NCBI GenBank assembly: GCA_020444515.1
Contig: JAHLKX010000014.1
Span: forward strand, 1 to 64,000
Reading direction: 5' to 3'
DNA: 64,000 nt
Origin: Bacteroidota bacterium
GTDB taxonomy: Bacteria; Bacteroidota; Bacteroidia; Bacteroidales; JAADJA01
Shown here one piece after another: positions 36,883 to 46,174 of the stretch. Each line of letters begins with the position of its first letter. Positions within the stretch are counted from its first letter, which is position 1. Position numbers and translations under genes: made by a program. The notes below the pieces were generated by a model. The model saw nothing but the letters and a program-made list of their open reading frames with translations, was not told the origin of the DNA and searched no databases.

Positions 36883-39144
36883 TTAACTTTTTCTGTGAAC
36901 CAGAATCAGAACGACCGGTAATAACGTAAGGGCTGCCTGGCTTGAGCCCGCCATACTCAGTGCGATCAACAGACCAAAATACTGCAATGGCAACATCTGT
37001 GAGAAAATCAAAACCAGAAAACCACCCGCAACTGAAAAGACATTGATCATAATGGCTTTACCACTGATTAAAATGGTTTCTTCAAGGGCCTGAGGAGCAT
37101 TCCCGGTGGCCTTGAATAAATGGTTAAAATGGGAGATAACATGTATGGAATAATCAATACCTATTCCCAGTGCAACACTGGCAACCAAGACCGTACCTAT
37201 GTTCAAAGGGATCCCGGCAAAACCCATCACCCCGAACAAGATGATAATGGCCGCAACAATAGGAAATGTCGCATACAGCCCACTGGGAAAAGAACGAAGA
37301 ATCATACCCACGACGATGATGACAAAAATAATGGCAATCGTCAAACTACCCAATTGACTATTGATAAGGCTTCGATCCATGGTAATATCCACAAAAGGCA
37401 TCCCGGTAATCCGGATGGTACATTTTTCATTTGAATTTTCCTGAATAAACCGTTTCATGTAAGCTGCAAACTCCTTTTTGCTCTCATTATCCGGCGACTT
37501 GAATCGTGACATAATCACCCCCTCATCCAAATCCTCACTGACGAATCGATTCAACATTTCGTTCCCTTCAAGTAAAAACCAAAGTTGTTCAATCTGATAT
37601 TGCTCTTCCGGTATGCCAGGTTCACCCGTTATTAAACCATTGATAGCTGCGATAAGATCAGCAATGGATTGGGTTGATGTGATATCAGGACTCTGTTCCA
37701 TATACTCAGCACAACGATTCATGACCTTCAAAACATCGGGATCTTGCATATTGCCTTCAAATAAAACAAAAACCGGTTTTGTTCCTCCAAACTTTTCAAT
37801 CATGAGCTTTTCAGCCTCCCGGGTGGGATCTCCTTTGGGAAAATAATCCTGAATATCAACACTACGGTGAATTAAAAAAATCCCTGATATACTCAAAAGA
37901 ATGAGCAAGGACCAGGAGGTGAGGATGTATTTAGGATGCCGAAATAACAAGTCTTTCAATGGTGCAAGCAATCTATGGGAAAGAAACGACTTACGCTTTC
38001 TGTCCATGAATTTACTGCCATCGTGATAGCGCAACATAGACAACACTGAAGGAATAAAAAAGATGGATAGCAAACAGGCAAAGAGTGTTCCCAGAGCTGT
38101 GAAAATTCCAAAATCACGAATCATATCCAAATACGCACCAAAAATGAACGAAACAAAACCGATCATGGTGGTTATGGCTGCCAGGATCACCGGAATGATG
38201 ACATAAGAGGTCGCCTGGATGACGGCTTTTCTTTGGTCGGAATGGATAACCTGGTTCACCCTGTTGAGCACATGAATGGTATAGGCACTTCCAACCGCCA
38301 AAAGTATAATGGGAATATTATTGGAAATCATGGACATTTGAAAGCCCATCAATCCCATAATACCCATGGCCCAGACTATCGCAATCACTGCAGTGAGCAA
38401 GGGTAGGAACACACCTCTCCATGTCTTGAAACTCACTGCCAGGATCAAAGCTATTAAAATAAAAGCGATGGGAATCAACCGGATTAAATCAGAGGTCATG
38501 AGCTCCGATATATAGGTTACAAGCATGGGAGAACCGATGTAATAAACCTTCTCTGACAAATTAATATGCGTGGTTTTTTGCTTTACCAACCCTGCCACTG
38601 TTCTTACATCTGCATCGGTCGATAAAGTAAAGATGATAAGGGTGGCTGTACCGTCTGCTGATACCACACTGCCCCTGTAGAGGTCATTGGATAGTACTTG
38701 TTTCCTCAATGCTTCCAATTGCTCTTTAGATTCGGGCAGATCGTATTCATCCACCAGTTTACCGATCTCAATTCCAAAATCACTCCCTTTGATGCTGATC
38801 ATATTGGTCAGGCTGGTTACAGAAGTAATTCCTTCAAGAGCCTCCAGGGTATCGGTAACAGTCCTAATATCTTTGAGCACATGGGTTTGAAATACATCAT
38901 CGGTTTCCAAAATCACGATCCCCATATTGTTGCCGCCAAACTGCTCCCCTATTTGCTTGAGCAGCAGAGCATCAGGATCGTCATCAGGCAGGGAGCTGAG
39001 GATATCGGAATTTATGGTCAGGTATTGAATCTGAAATCCAAGAAAACCAGTGAGCGCGATTACCAGTATGATAATCAGCCATCGGAAACCAACGATTTTT
39101 TCAATAAATGCTTGCACGTAGCAATGATAAATATGGATTAACAA
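36883..39144 (-). CDS. RND superfamily (MMPL/HpnN-type) lipid exporter
   Basis: A 753-residue inner-membrane protein with the duplicated RND layout: one N-terminal helix, a periplasmic domain, a block of about six helices (NIPIILLAVGSAYTIHVLN with the proton-path residues), a second helix near FLIHRSVD, another periplasmic domain and a final block with GIDYSIHVISHFNH. It belongs to the MMPL branch (HpnN, BstA-like, sterol-sensing-domain relatives) rather than the drug-efflux branch. No adaptor or outer-membrane channel is adjacent; instead a LolA-like gene follows by 22 bases. Upstream, after a 76-base gap, lies the 5-alpha-reductase gene on the same strand. Confidence 0.92.
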   Translation of the reverse strand: MLIHIYHCYVQAFIEKIVGFRWLIIILVIALTGFLGFQIQYLTINSDILSSLPDDDPDALLLKQIGEQFGGNNMGIVILETDDVFQTHVLKDIRTVTDTLEALEGITSVTSLTNMISIKGSDFGIEIGKLVDEYDLPESKEQLEALRKQVLSNDLYRGSVVSADGTATLIIFTLSTDADVRTVAGLVKQKTTHINLSEKVYYIGSPMLVTYISELMTSDLIRLIPIAFILIALILAVSFKTWRGVFLPLLTAVIAIVWAMGIMGLMGFQMSMISNNIPIILLAVGSAYTIHVLNRVNQVIHSDQRKAVIQATSYVIIPVILAAITTMIGFVSFIFGAYLDMIRDFGIFTALGTLFACLLSIFFIPSVLSMLRYHDGSKFMDRKRKSFLSHRLLAPLKDLLFRHPKYILTSWSLLILLSISGIFLIHRSVDIQDYFPKGDPTREAEKLMIEKFGGTKPVFVLFEGNMQDPDVLKVMNRCAEYMEQSPDITSTQSIADLIAAINGLITGEPGIPEEQYQIEQLWFLLEGNEMLNRFVSEDLDEGVIMSRFKSPDNESKKEFAAYMKRFIQENSNEKCTIRITGMPFVDITMDRSLINSQLGSLTIAIIFVIIVVGMILRSFPSGLYATFPIVAAIIILFGVMGFAGIPLNIGTVLVASVALGIGIDYSIHVISHFNHLFKATGNAPQALEETILISGKAIMINVFSVAGGFLVLIFSQMLPLQYFGLLIALSMAGSSQAALTLLPVVLILVHRKS

Positions 39145-39220
39145 TGGTCAATTGAACTGCAAATATACGTATTACACGAGCTAAAATAGCCAATAAAATA
39201 ATAGATTTCCCAGGGATTTA

Positions 39221-39982
39221 TTATAAAAGGTAAGGAATAATGGCCTTTCTGTTTTGTGGATAATTATCAAACTGTTGCCTATACCATCGATGATGATCCA
39301 AAGCCCTGGGGATCAGGTTCACAAAAGTCCAGATAAAGAAAGAGAAGGATGGCAGGCACCAGGTCATCAACGCAAAACCGCCCCACTCAATGATTTCTCC
39401 CAGGAAATTAGGGCAGGAAACAAAACGAAATAATCCACGTCTGGGGATCTGGTATCCTTTATCGCCATGCTTGCGCAATGAAAGCAGTATCCGATCATGA
39501 TACTGATTGACCAAAAACCCAATAATAAATAATATAATGCCCAGAATAAAGCGCGGGTCCTCCATCCAAGCTATAGGATAACCGGGTGATAAAGATCCAA
39601 ACCAGTAACCATTGATAAAGCCATTTATACAATTAAAAAAAACGGCGAACAACATAATAATAACAGGCATCTTTTTATCGCTCAAGCTTATCCGGAAGGG
39701 ATAGATCAATGACCGGTGAAAATAATGTAAAACCCATAGAATCAAAATAGTAAAAATGATGGGGATGCCAAGGTTCTCCCCGCTGATTAAAAAAAATCCA
39801 AAAATAACCAATGCAGGAAGTTCCATTAGAATCCAACCTGTTCGATTATTGATCATGGGCCCCCAGTCTTTTCGTGTATGCCGCCCATACGGTGCAGTAA
39901 TTTTAAGCAAAACCGGAAATAAAAGAATGGCCATTGCAATCCAGATATAAACCAGTATATTGAAAGTTTGTAAAGAGATCAT
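39221..39982 (-). CDS. Steroid 5-alpha-reductase (SRD5A) homologue
   Basis: A 253-residue polytopic membrane protein aligned by eye over its whole length to human SRD5A2. Shared blocks are YGRHT, MELPAL, LHYFHRSLIY, the NADPH-binding segment RFVSCPNFLGEIIEW and the C-terminal HHRWY...YPQNRKAIIPYLL. The catalytic pair corresponds to E54 and Y87 (human E57 and Y91). The family reduces the C4-C5 double bond of 3-keto-4-ene steroids with NADPH; the natural substrate in this bacterium is unknown. ATG 39982 follows the SDR stop by 4 bases; ATG 40000 would overlap it by 14. The pairing with an SDR dehydrogenase upstream is suggestive. Confidence 0.93.
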   Translation of the reverse strand: MISLQTFNILVYIWIAMAILLFPVLLKITAPYGRHTRKDWGPMINNRTGWILMELPALVIFGFFLISGENLGIPIIFTILILWVLHYFHRSLIYPFRISLSDKKMPVIIMLFAVFFNCINGFINGYWFGSLSPGYPIAWMEDPRFILGIILFIIGFLVNQYHDRILLSLRKHGDKGYQIPRRGLFRFVSCPNFLGEIIEWGGFALMTWCLPSFSFFIWTFVNLIPRALDHHRWYRQQFDNYPQNRKAIIPYLL

Positions 39983-39986
39983 AACA

Positions 39987-40964
39987 TTATAATTTCCCAT
40001 GATTTGAAAACCAATTAAAAGTTTCTTTTAATGATTCAAGAATAGGACGAGGGTGATATCCCAACTCTCGGCTCGCCTTTGCATGAGAAATACTACGGCC
40101 GGAATGTTTTAGGATGTGCAGCGATTGAGCGGTATATAAGGGCTCTTCTCCGCTGATCATCGCAAAAAGCCGGATGAACGGTAATCCCAGACGAGCCAGG
40201 AAGGGTGCCCCCACATACTGTGGCGTTTTATGTCCCGATATCTGGCTGATTAAAACTGATAATTCCTTCAGGCTCAGCCACTGGCCACCCAATATATAGC
40301 GATTACCATTGCGTCCTCTCTCAGCGGCCAGCAGGGCTCCTTCTACAACATCCCGCACGTCTACAAAATTATATCCTCCTTGAATAAGCATGGGCAGGCG
40401 ATTGCGATAAATCCTGATCAATGCCTGACCCAGGAAGGAAGGCCGGTAGTCAAATGGTCCGAACACAGCAGTGGGATTAACAATTACTGTATCCAATCCC
40501 TGCCTGACCGCATTCATAATCAATCGCTCTGCATCTGCCTTGGTTTGCTCATAACTGATCGGGCTGTGCTCAATGAGCGGATAACTTTCATCAATCATGG
40601 ATTCCGGGTCCTCAACATGAAGCGTATGGATCGTACTGAAATGGATGAGGCGACCCACCTTCTGCTTCACACATGCATTTATAACATTTTCAGTACCCTG
40701 CACATTGATGACCCTCAATTGTCTTTCTGCTTTGTTATCAAGGGCAATTTTGGCAGCCAGGTGATAAACCCGATCCACTCCTTCCACAAGTTCATTCAGC
40801 GTTTCGGGGTTGAGGATATCACCCTGGATCATATCAACACCAAGGGGAGCGAGCTCATCCCGGTTTGTATGAATCAAGGCCTTGACCTGATTTCCTGCTT
40901 CTGCAAGTCTTCGGCAGAGCGTATTCCCAATATGTCCGCTTGCTCCGGTTACCGCTATTTTCAT
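39987..40964 (-). CDS. NAD(P)-dependent SDR epimerase/dehydrogenase (3-beta-HSD/DFR-like)
   Basis: A 325-residue extended short-chain dehydrogenase. The Rossmann start is VTGASGHIGNTLCRR, with YHLAAKIAL and the catalytic Tyr-Lys in SYEQTKADAE; TVIVNPTAVFGPFDYRPS follows. The best family match is the dihydroflavonol-4-reductase / 3-beta-hydroxysteroid dehydrogenase type. Directly upstream of the 5-alpha-reductase on the same strand, it could oxidise a 3-hydroxy group to give the 3-keto-4-ene form that SRD5A enzymes use, or act on a different isoprenoid. It is the first gene of the minus-strand series. Confidence 0.9.
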   Translation of the reverse strand: MKIAVTGASGHIGNTLCRRLAEAGNQVKALIHTNRDELAPLGVDMIQGDILNPETLNELVEGVDRVYHLAAKIALDNKAERQLRVINVQGTENVINACVKQKVGRLIHFSTIHTLHVEDPESMIDESYPLIEHSPISYEQTKADAERLIMNAVRQGLDTVIVNPTAVFGPFDYRPSFLGQALIRIYRNRLPMLIQGGYNFVDVRDVVEGALLAAERGRNGNRYILGGQWLSLKELSVLISQISGHKTPQYVGAPFLARLGLPFIRLFAMISGEEPLYTAQSLHILKHSGRSISHAKASRELGYHPRPILESLKETFNWFSNHGKL

Positions 40965-41133
40965 CGTATCAATGGCCTAAAAATACATTATTCCTGATTA
41001 TTAAAACATTAAAATCGACCATTCATAAAACTTTAAGTGATACCAACTATGAAGATATTGTTTTGAGTTATTTCAACTTTTGTTACTTTCGTATGCTGAT
41101 TCATTATCAATGATATAAAAACACCATGTCAGG

Positions 41134-41667
41134 TTGAAAAAATTTGCAGGTATTATATTGTTAGTCTGTCTTATAGGGCCTTTTATGGGGTATTATGTCT
41201 ATCTGCATCTTGAAAAAGAAAAAGTCAGAAAAGAGGTAAAAAGGGAGATTCTTAGCGGTTTGAATAAGAGCAAACTGGTAAAATTTAAACTCTCAGAGTT
41301 GAAAGCCCATCGACAATTAACCTGGATTAACAGTCGGGAATTCAAATACAAGGGGAGGATGTATGACATTGTGCAGACAACCAGTGCCGAAAATACCCTT
41401 ATATATTGGTGCTGGCCTGATGATGATGAATCTCAAATAGAAGACCAGATCAATTTCCTGATGAGCCGGGTCCTGGCTCATGAACAACAGGAGAAAGAAA
41501 ACCATCAACCATTGACCAAGATTTTTAAACTGGTTTTTATCGCCAATGATCAAGACTGGAACATTGCTTCTAGATATCACTTTAACCATCAAACATTCGG
41601 ATATAGAAAACAAAAGATAGAATCCTTCCAGGTATCCCCTCCCGTTCCGCCTCCCCAACAAGGTTAA
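41134..41667 (+). CDS. Hypothetical membrane-anchored protein
   Basis: A 177-residue protein, not recognised. It starts at TTG 41134 (no in-frame ATG is suitable) with a signal anchor FAGIILLVCLIGPFMGYYVYL. The rest is charged and soluble (SGLNKSKLVKFKLSEL, YDIVQTTSAENTLIYWCWPDDD) and ends in a Pro-rich tail PVPPPQQG. A TACTTTCG-like box lies upstream near 41092. The gene precedes TonB receptor 2 by 72 bases on the same strand, so it may be part of that uptake unit. Confidence 0.7.
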   Translation: MKKFAGIILLVCLIGPFMGYYVYLHLEKEKVRKEVKREILSGLNKSKLVKFKLSELKAHRQLTWINSREFKYKGRMYDIVQTTSAENTLIYWCWPDDDESQIEDQINFLMSRVLAHEQQEKENHQPLTKIFKLVFIANDQDWNIASRYHFNHQTFGYRKQKIESFQVSPPVPPPQQG

Positions 41668-41739
41668 ACGAATTTTTAACTGATTATTCCCTCCAATGGA
41701 CGGAACGATATTCTTATTGTTTAACCGATAAAAAACACA

Positions 41740-44151
41740 ATGAAAAAAATATTACTTTTTGGGTTATTATTGGGGATTTCAATTTTAGGAAATTCCCAGA
41801 TCATAACCGTTATTGATTATGAGACAGGACGACCCCTTGACCTGGTCACCCTGGTTAGCAATTCTCCGAGGGCATTTGCACTCACCAATCCTCAAGGACA
41901 GGCTGACATCACTGCTTTCAAAGGGGCCGAGAAAATAGAGTTCCGGTTGATGGGTTATAAAACCATAACAAAAAGCTATTCAAAACTGAAATCAGAAGAT
42001 TTTATGGTCATCATGGAACCATCGATGATCTCACTGGACCAGGTGGTTGTTTCGGCAACACGTTGGAGCCAGCCCAAACGGGATATCCCGGCCAAAATAA
42101 CCTCTATTACCCCAAAAGATTTCAATCTTCAAAATCCCCAAACTGCAGCAGATCTGCTGGGTATCTCAGGAGAGGTTTTTATCCAGAAAAGTCAACAAGG
42201 TGGTGGAAGTCCCATGATTCGGGGTTTTTCAACCAATCGTTTACTTTACACCATTGATGGTGTTCGCATGAATACAGCCATTTTTCGAAGTGGCAACCTG
42301 CAAAATGTGATATCACTTGATCCTTTTGCCATTGAAAATACGGAGATTTATTTTGGGCCGGGTTCCATCATTTATGGTAGCGATGCCATAGGCGCTGTAA
42401 TGAGCTTCCAGACCCTGACACCCCGCTTATCCATAACTGATAAACCCCTTATCACAGGCATGGCTGAAGTCAGACATGCCACGGCAAATAATGAGATCAC
42501 CGGCCATTTTAATGTGAATGTAGGTTGGAAAAAATGGGCACTGCTTAGTAGTTTTACCAGTTATAATTACGATGATCTGAGGATGGGCAGCTTTGGACCT
42601 GAAGAATACCTGAGGCCCTTTTATGTGCAACGGATCGACAGCATGGATGTCATGGTTAAAAATGATGATCCCAAAGTACAAACACCTACTGGTTATTCCC
42701 AGATGAATATAATGCAGAAAGTCCGGTTCAGTCCCAATGAACATTGGGACTTTCAATACGGTTTCCATTATTCAACTACTTCTGATTATGCACGCTACGA
42801 CCGGCATATCCGCCTGCGAAAAGGATTACCCCGCAGTGCTGAATGGAATTACGGCCCTCAGGTCTGGGCCATGAATAACTTGAGCATCACTCATAATGGA
42901 AATAATGTGATCTATGATCAAATGACCATTCGGTTGGCCCAGCAATATTTTGAAGAGAGCCGAATCGACCGGGACTTTAATGGTACCATGCGTTATAACC
43001 GACTGGAGAAGGTAGATGCCTATTCGGCCAATATAGACTTTCAAAGAACAATCAATGAAAACCTGCAATTATACTATGGCCTTGAGGCCGTATTGAATGA
43101 CGTGACTTCTACCGGGACCGACGAGGACATTACCACGGGTCATGTTTCCAATGGACCATCTCGATATCCGCAATCTACATGGACATCTTATGCTGCATAT
43201 TTTACGGGTCAGTACCATTTTGGAAAGAAGTTCATGCTTCAAGCAGGAGCCCGTTACAACAAATTTGATCTTGATGCCGATTTCTCCGGCAATCTCGACT
43301 TCTATCCTTTTCCTTTCAGCACCCTCAGCATCAATGATGGAGCCTTAACTGGCAGCCTGGGATTCACCTACAATCCTGACGAAACCTGGACCATCAGCCT
43401 GAATGGATCCACCGGTTTCCGTTCGCCCAATGTTGACGACATCGGCAAAGTATTCGATTCGGAACCAGGTTCAGTGGTAGTGCCCAATCCTGATCTGCAA
43501 GCTGAATACGCATACAATGGTGAAATTGATATTGCAAAAGTATTCGGAGAGGTGATTAAAATTGACCTCACCGCTTTTTATACCCAACTAGACAATGCCA
43601 TGGTCCGTCGGGATTTTACGCTCAACGGGCAGGATAGCATTGTTTACGATGGTGAAATGAGCAAGGTACAGGCTATTCAAAATGCTGCTGTGGCCCATGT
43701 TTATGGTATACAGGCCGGTATCGAAATCAAGCTTCCCGCTGGATTAGGGCTCTCAACAAGATACAATTATCAGGTTGGGGAAGAAGAACTTGACGATGGA
43801 ACCACCAGCCCTTCAAGGCATGCTGCCCCAGCTTTTGGGATCACCCGCCTAAGCTATTCCTATCATAAGTTGAACATGCAATTGTATGGTGTTTACAGTG
43901 CAGCTGTAAAATACGAGGACATGCCTGAAGAGGAAAAAGGAAAAGATTATTTATATGCCATCGATGAAGATGGCAATCCCTGGTCCCCTTCATGGTATAC
44001 CCTGAACTTCAAAGCCATGGTGCAATTGACCGATATGCTGTCGTTGAGTGCAGGACTTGAAAACATTACGGATCAGCGCTACAGGCCATATAGTTCAGGA
44101 ATTGTGGCTCCGGGAAGGAATTTCATAATTTCCCTCAGGGCCACATTTTAA
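41740..44151 (+). CDS. TonB-dependent outer-membrane receptor 2
   Basis: An 803-residue receptor with signal peptide ending LLGISILGNS and a carboxypeptidase-like N-terminal domain (ITVIDYETGRPLDLVTLVS). The plug shows VVVSATRWSQPKRDIPAKIT, GSPMIRGFSTNRLLYTIDGV, IENTEIYFGPGSIIYGSDAIG, and the barrel ends AGLENITDQRYRPYSSG and FIISLRATF. The plug segment with NTAIFRSGNLQNVISLDP resembles hemin- and catecholate-type receptors, so a metal-chelate or heme substrate is possible. A T9SS-sorted protein gene follows by 92 bases. Confidence 0.9.
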   Translation: MKKILLFGLLLGISILGNSQIITVIDYETGRPLDLVTLVSNSPRAFALTNPQGQADITAFKGAEKIEFRLMGYKTITKSYSKLKSEDFMVIMEPSMISLDQVVVSATRWSQPKRDIPAKITSITPKDFNLQNPQTAADLLGISGEVFIQKSQQGGGSPMIRGFSTNRLLYTIDGVRMNTAIFRSGNLQNVISLDPFAIENTEIYFGPGSIIYGSDAIGAVMSFQTLTPRLSITDKPLITGMAEVRHATANNEITGHFNVNVGWKKWALLSSFTSYNYDDLRMGSFGPEEYLRPFYVQRIDSMDVMVKNDDPKVQTPTGYSQMNIMQKVRFSPNEHWDFQYGFHYSTTSDYARYDRHIRLRKGLPRSAEWNYGPQVWAMNNLSITHNGNNVIYDQMTIRLAQQYFEESRIDRDFNGTMRYNRLEKVDAYSANIDFQRTINENLQLYYGLEAVLNDVTSTGTDEDITTGHVSNGPSRYPQSTWTSYAAYFTGQYHFGKKFMLQAGARYNKFDLDADFSGNLDFYPFPFSTLSINDGALTGSLGFTYNPDETWTISLNGSTGFRSPNVDDIGKVFDSEPGSVVVPNPDLQAEYAYNGEIDIAKVFGEVIKIDLTAFYTQLDNAMVRRDFTLNGQDSIVYDGEMSKVQAIQNAAVAHVYGIQAGIEIKLPAGLGLSTRYNYQVGEEELDDGTTSPSRHAAPAFGITRLSYSYHKLNMQLYGVYSAAVKYEDMPEEEKGKDYLYAIDEDGNPWSPSWYTLNFKAMVQLTDMLSLSAGLENITDQRYRPYSSGIVAPGRNFIISLRATF

Positions 44152-44243
44152 TAAAACATAATTCCGGATTGTAAGGTTTCTCCAAACAAAACATCTCATT
44201 GTTATGTTTATTAACGAGGGGCAGCTCAACAACCCGGAATACT

Positions 44244-44855
44244 ATGCAACAATTTAAGCTTATCGCGATAGCACTTTTTGTAGGAGTCTTCATCCAGCAC
44301 CTGCAGGCTCAGAATGTTCCTGTGGTTGGTTATTTCAATGCCTCAACAGTTCATGGAAAGGTCTACCTTAGCTGGCAATTAAATGCTGGCGCTACCTGCC
44401 TCGGAACGCAGATAGAAAGATCAATAGATGGGATTACATTTAGTGAAATCGGCAAGATTGGCGGAATTTGCGGTGATCTTTCCAAACCGGTAAGTTACAG
44501 TTTTACCGATGAAGATCCTCCACTCAATGAGGTGGTATTTTATCGACTTGAATTGGGTCTGGGTAATTTCACCGACACACTTCGCCTGGAAGTCATTGAT
44601 CTTGGTTCCAATGCTTATCAGATTCGGCCCAATCCTGTCCGTGAAAGCACAACCATCTATTTTTCAAACGAAAGCCAGGAAAATTACACCCTCCGACTTA
44701 TGGACCTGAGTGGAAAATTATTGCATAGACGCTCCACCAATCAATCTAGGTTTGTTTTAAACTACATACCCTTTCCAACCGGTATGTATCTTTTTGCTAT
44801 CCAGTCGGAAGATAGCCAGACATCCTTTAACGGAAAATTAATGATTGTTCGATAA
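44244..44855 (+). CDS. Small T9SS-sorted secreted protein
   Basis: A 203-residue exported protein. The start is set at ATG 44244 because MQQFKLIAIALFVGVFIQ forms the signal peptide; the frame extends to 44199. The N-terminal half (STVHGKVYLSWQLNAGATC, IERSIDGITFSEIGKIGG) resembles a fibronectin-type beta-sandwich, and the C-terminal half from QIRPNPVRESTTIYF to LMIVR is a T9SS type A sorting domain. Similar proteins are encoded next to TonB receptors in Bacteroidota, as here. No enzymatic motif is seen. Confidence 0.82.
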   Translation: MQQFKLIAIALFVGVFIQHLQAQNVPVVGYFNASTVHGKVYLSWQLNAGATCLGTQIERSIDGITFSEIGKIGGICGDLSKPVSYSFTDEDPPLNEVVFYRLELGLGNFTDTLRLEVIDLGSNAYQIRPNPVRESTTIYFSNESQENYTLRLMDLSGKLLHRRSTNQSRFVLNYIPFPTGMYLFAIQSEDSQTSFNGKLMIVR

Positions 44856-45044
44856 ACTTCGGTAAAAAGTATGCTTTACCATCAGCATATATTCCGGCTA
44901 ACAACCTTATCTATTCGGATGTCCTTCAATATTGCATCCCTTTAAAAATGAATCAAAAAGACTATTTATTCCTGTTAATTATTTCCATTAACGGTCAACA
45001 ATCACTGGCTTTTTTTGTTTTTCCCTCATATAACATCACAAAAC

Positions 45045-45491
45045 ATGGAAATCATCATCCCTTATTTACATTATCTGGGCATCATGGCCCTGATGGGTTC
45101 ACTCATTGCTGAACACCTTATCCTTAAACCTGGGATCAAGAATACGCAGATCAAATCGCTGGCCGGGATTGATCTTGTGTATGGTATCGCAGCCATAGTG
45201 GTGCTGGCCACAGGTCTGCTTCGTTGGTTTGTGGTCGGAAAAGGTTCGGAGTTCTACCTTAGCAATCCGTTATTTCACACCAAACTGACCCTCTTTGTGA
45301 TTATGGGTATTTTATCCATCTGGCCGACCATTCGGTTTCTGAGATGGAGAAGAGGGGTAAATAAAGGTGAAACACCTGATATCAGCGACAAGTTGATCAA
45401 AAGCACCCTGATGTTCATCCGCATTGAACTGCTTATTGTGGCCATAATCCCCCTACTGGCTGTAATGATAGCACGGGGTATAGGAATGTAA
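45045..45491 (+). CDS. DUF2214 four-helix membrane protein
   Basis: A 148-residue integral membrane protein with four hydrophobic helices (YLHYLGIMALMGSLIAEHLI, YGIAAIVVLATGLLRWFVV, LFHTKLTLFVIMGILSIWP, IELLIVAIIPLLAVMIARG). The first helix has the conserved HY...GSL...EH pattern of DUF2214, whose function is unknown. ATG 45045 is chosen over 45015 since MEIIIPYLHYLG is the family start. The gene stands alone between the T9SS gene and the VOC lipoprotein gene. Confidence 0.8.
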   Translation: MEIIIPYLHYLGIMALMGSLIAEHLILKPGIKNTQIKSLAGIDLVYGIAAIVVLATGLLRWFVVGKGSEFYLSNPLFHTKLTLFVIMGILSIWPTIRFLRWRRGVNKGETPDISDKLIKSTLMFIRIELLIVAIIPLLAVMIARGIGM

Positions 45492-45631
45492 AGTACCTTC
45501 CTGGTTTAAATTCCTGGAGGAGCCAAATGATGGAAATCCTTTATGATGGTTGAAGTTTTCTGATTTTCTTATTTTAGCAAGAATAAATAGCCGGTCAGAT
45601 TATACATTCAGTTAACAAAAAATTCTACAAT

Positions 45632-46162
45632 ATGTCTAAAGGGATCCTATCACTCCTATTACTGGTATTAATCGCCGGTTGTAATTGCGGAAACAGAGCA
45701 GATCAAATAAAGGAAGAAACCACACACAAAGAATCGGTCGCCGATACCATTCCCCGTGTGACAGGTGTAGGGGGCATTTTTTTTACTTCCGAGAATCCGC
45801 AGGCCATCAAAGAATGGTATGGTCATAATCTGGGTATGGCCATTGATGCGCACGGATCGGTTTTTGAATTCAGGAATGCTAACCGGCCGGATGAAATCAA
45901 TTACCTTCGCTGGGGTGCTTTTGATGCTGAGACTGATTATTTTGATCCTTCCGAAAAACAATTCATGATCAACTATCGGGTGAAAAATATAGAAAGCCTG
46001 GTAAAAAAACTGAAAGCAAATGGTGTAAATGTGCTCGATGAAATAGAATCGTATGAGTATGGAAAATTTGTTCACATCCTCGATCCGGAAGGTAACAAGA
46101 TTGAATTGTGGGAACCGGTTGATAGCGTACTTACCCAGATTGGCGGGGAAACCACAAAATAG
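45632..46162 (+). CDS. VOC-domain lipoprotein
   Basis: A 176-residue protein with lipoprotein signal MSKGILSLLLLVLIAGCN (lipobox IAGC) followed by a short linker and one VOC domain closely similar to the cytoplasmic paralogue at 26868-27275 (KEWYGHNLGM versus KKWYENNLGL; DPEGNKIELWEPVD versus DPDGNKVELWEPID). The metal-type glutamate near the end is kept. Placing a VOC enzyme in the periplasm as a lipoprotein is uncommon. The function and substrate are unknown. Confidence 0.85.
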   Translation: MSKGILSLLLLVLIAGCNCGNRADQIKEETTHKESVADTIPRVTGVGGIFFTSENPQAIKEWYGHNLGMAIDAHGSVFEFRNANRPDEINYLRWGAFDAETDYFDPSEKQFMINYRVKNIESLVKKLKANGVNVLDEIESYEYGKFVHILDPEGNKIELWEPVDSVLTQIGGETTK

Positions 46163-46174
46163 CAGACCACTCTT

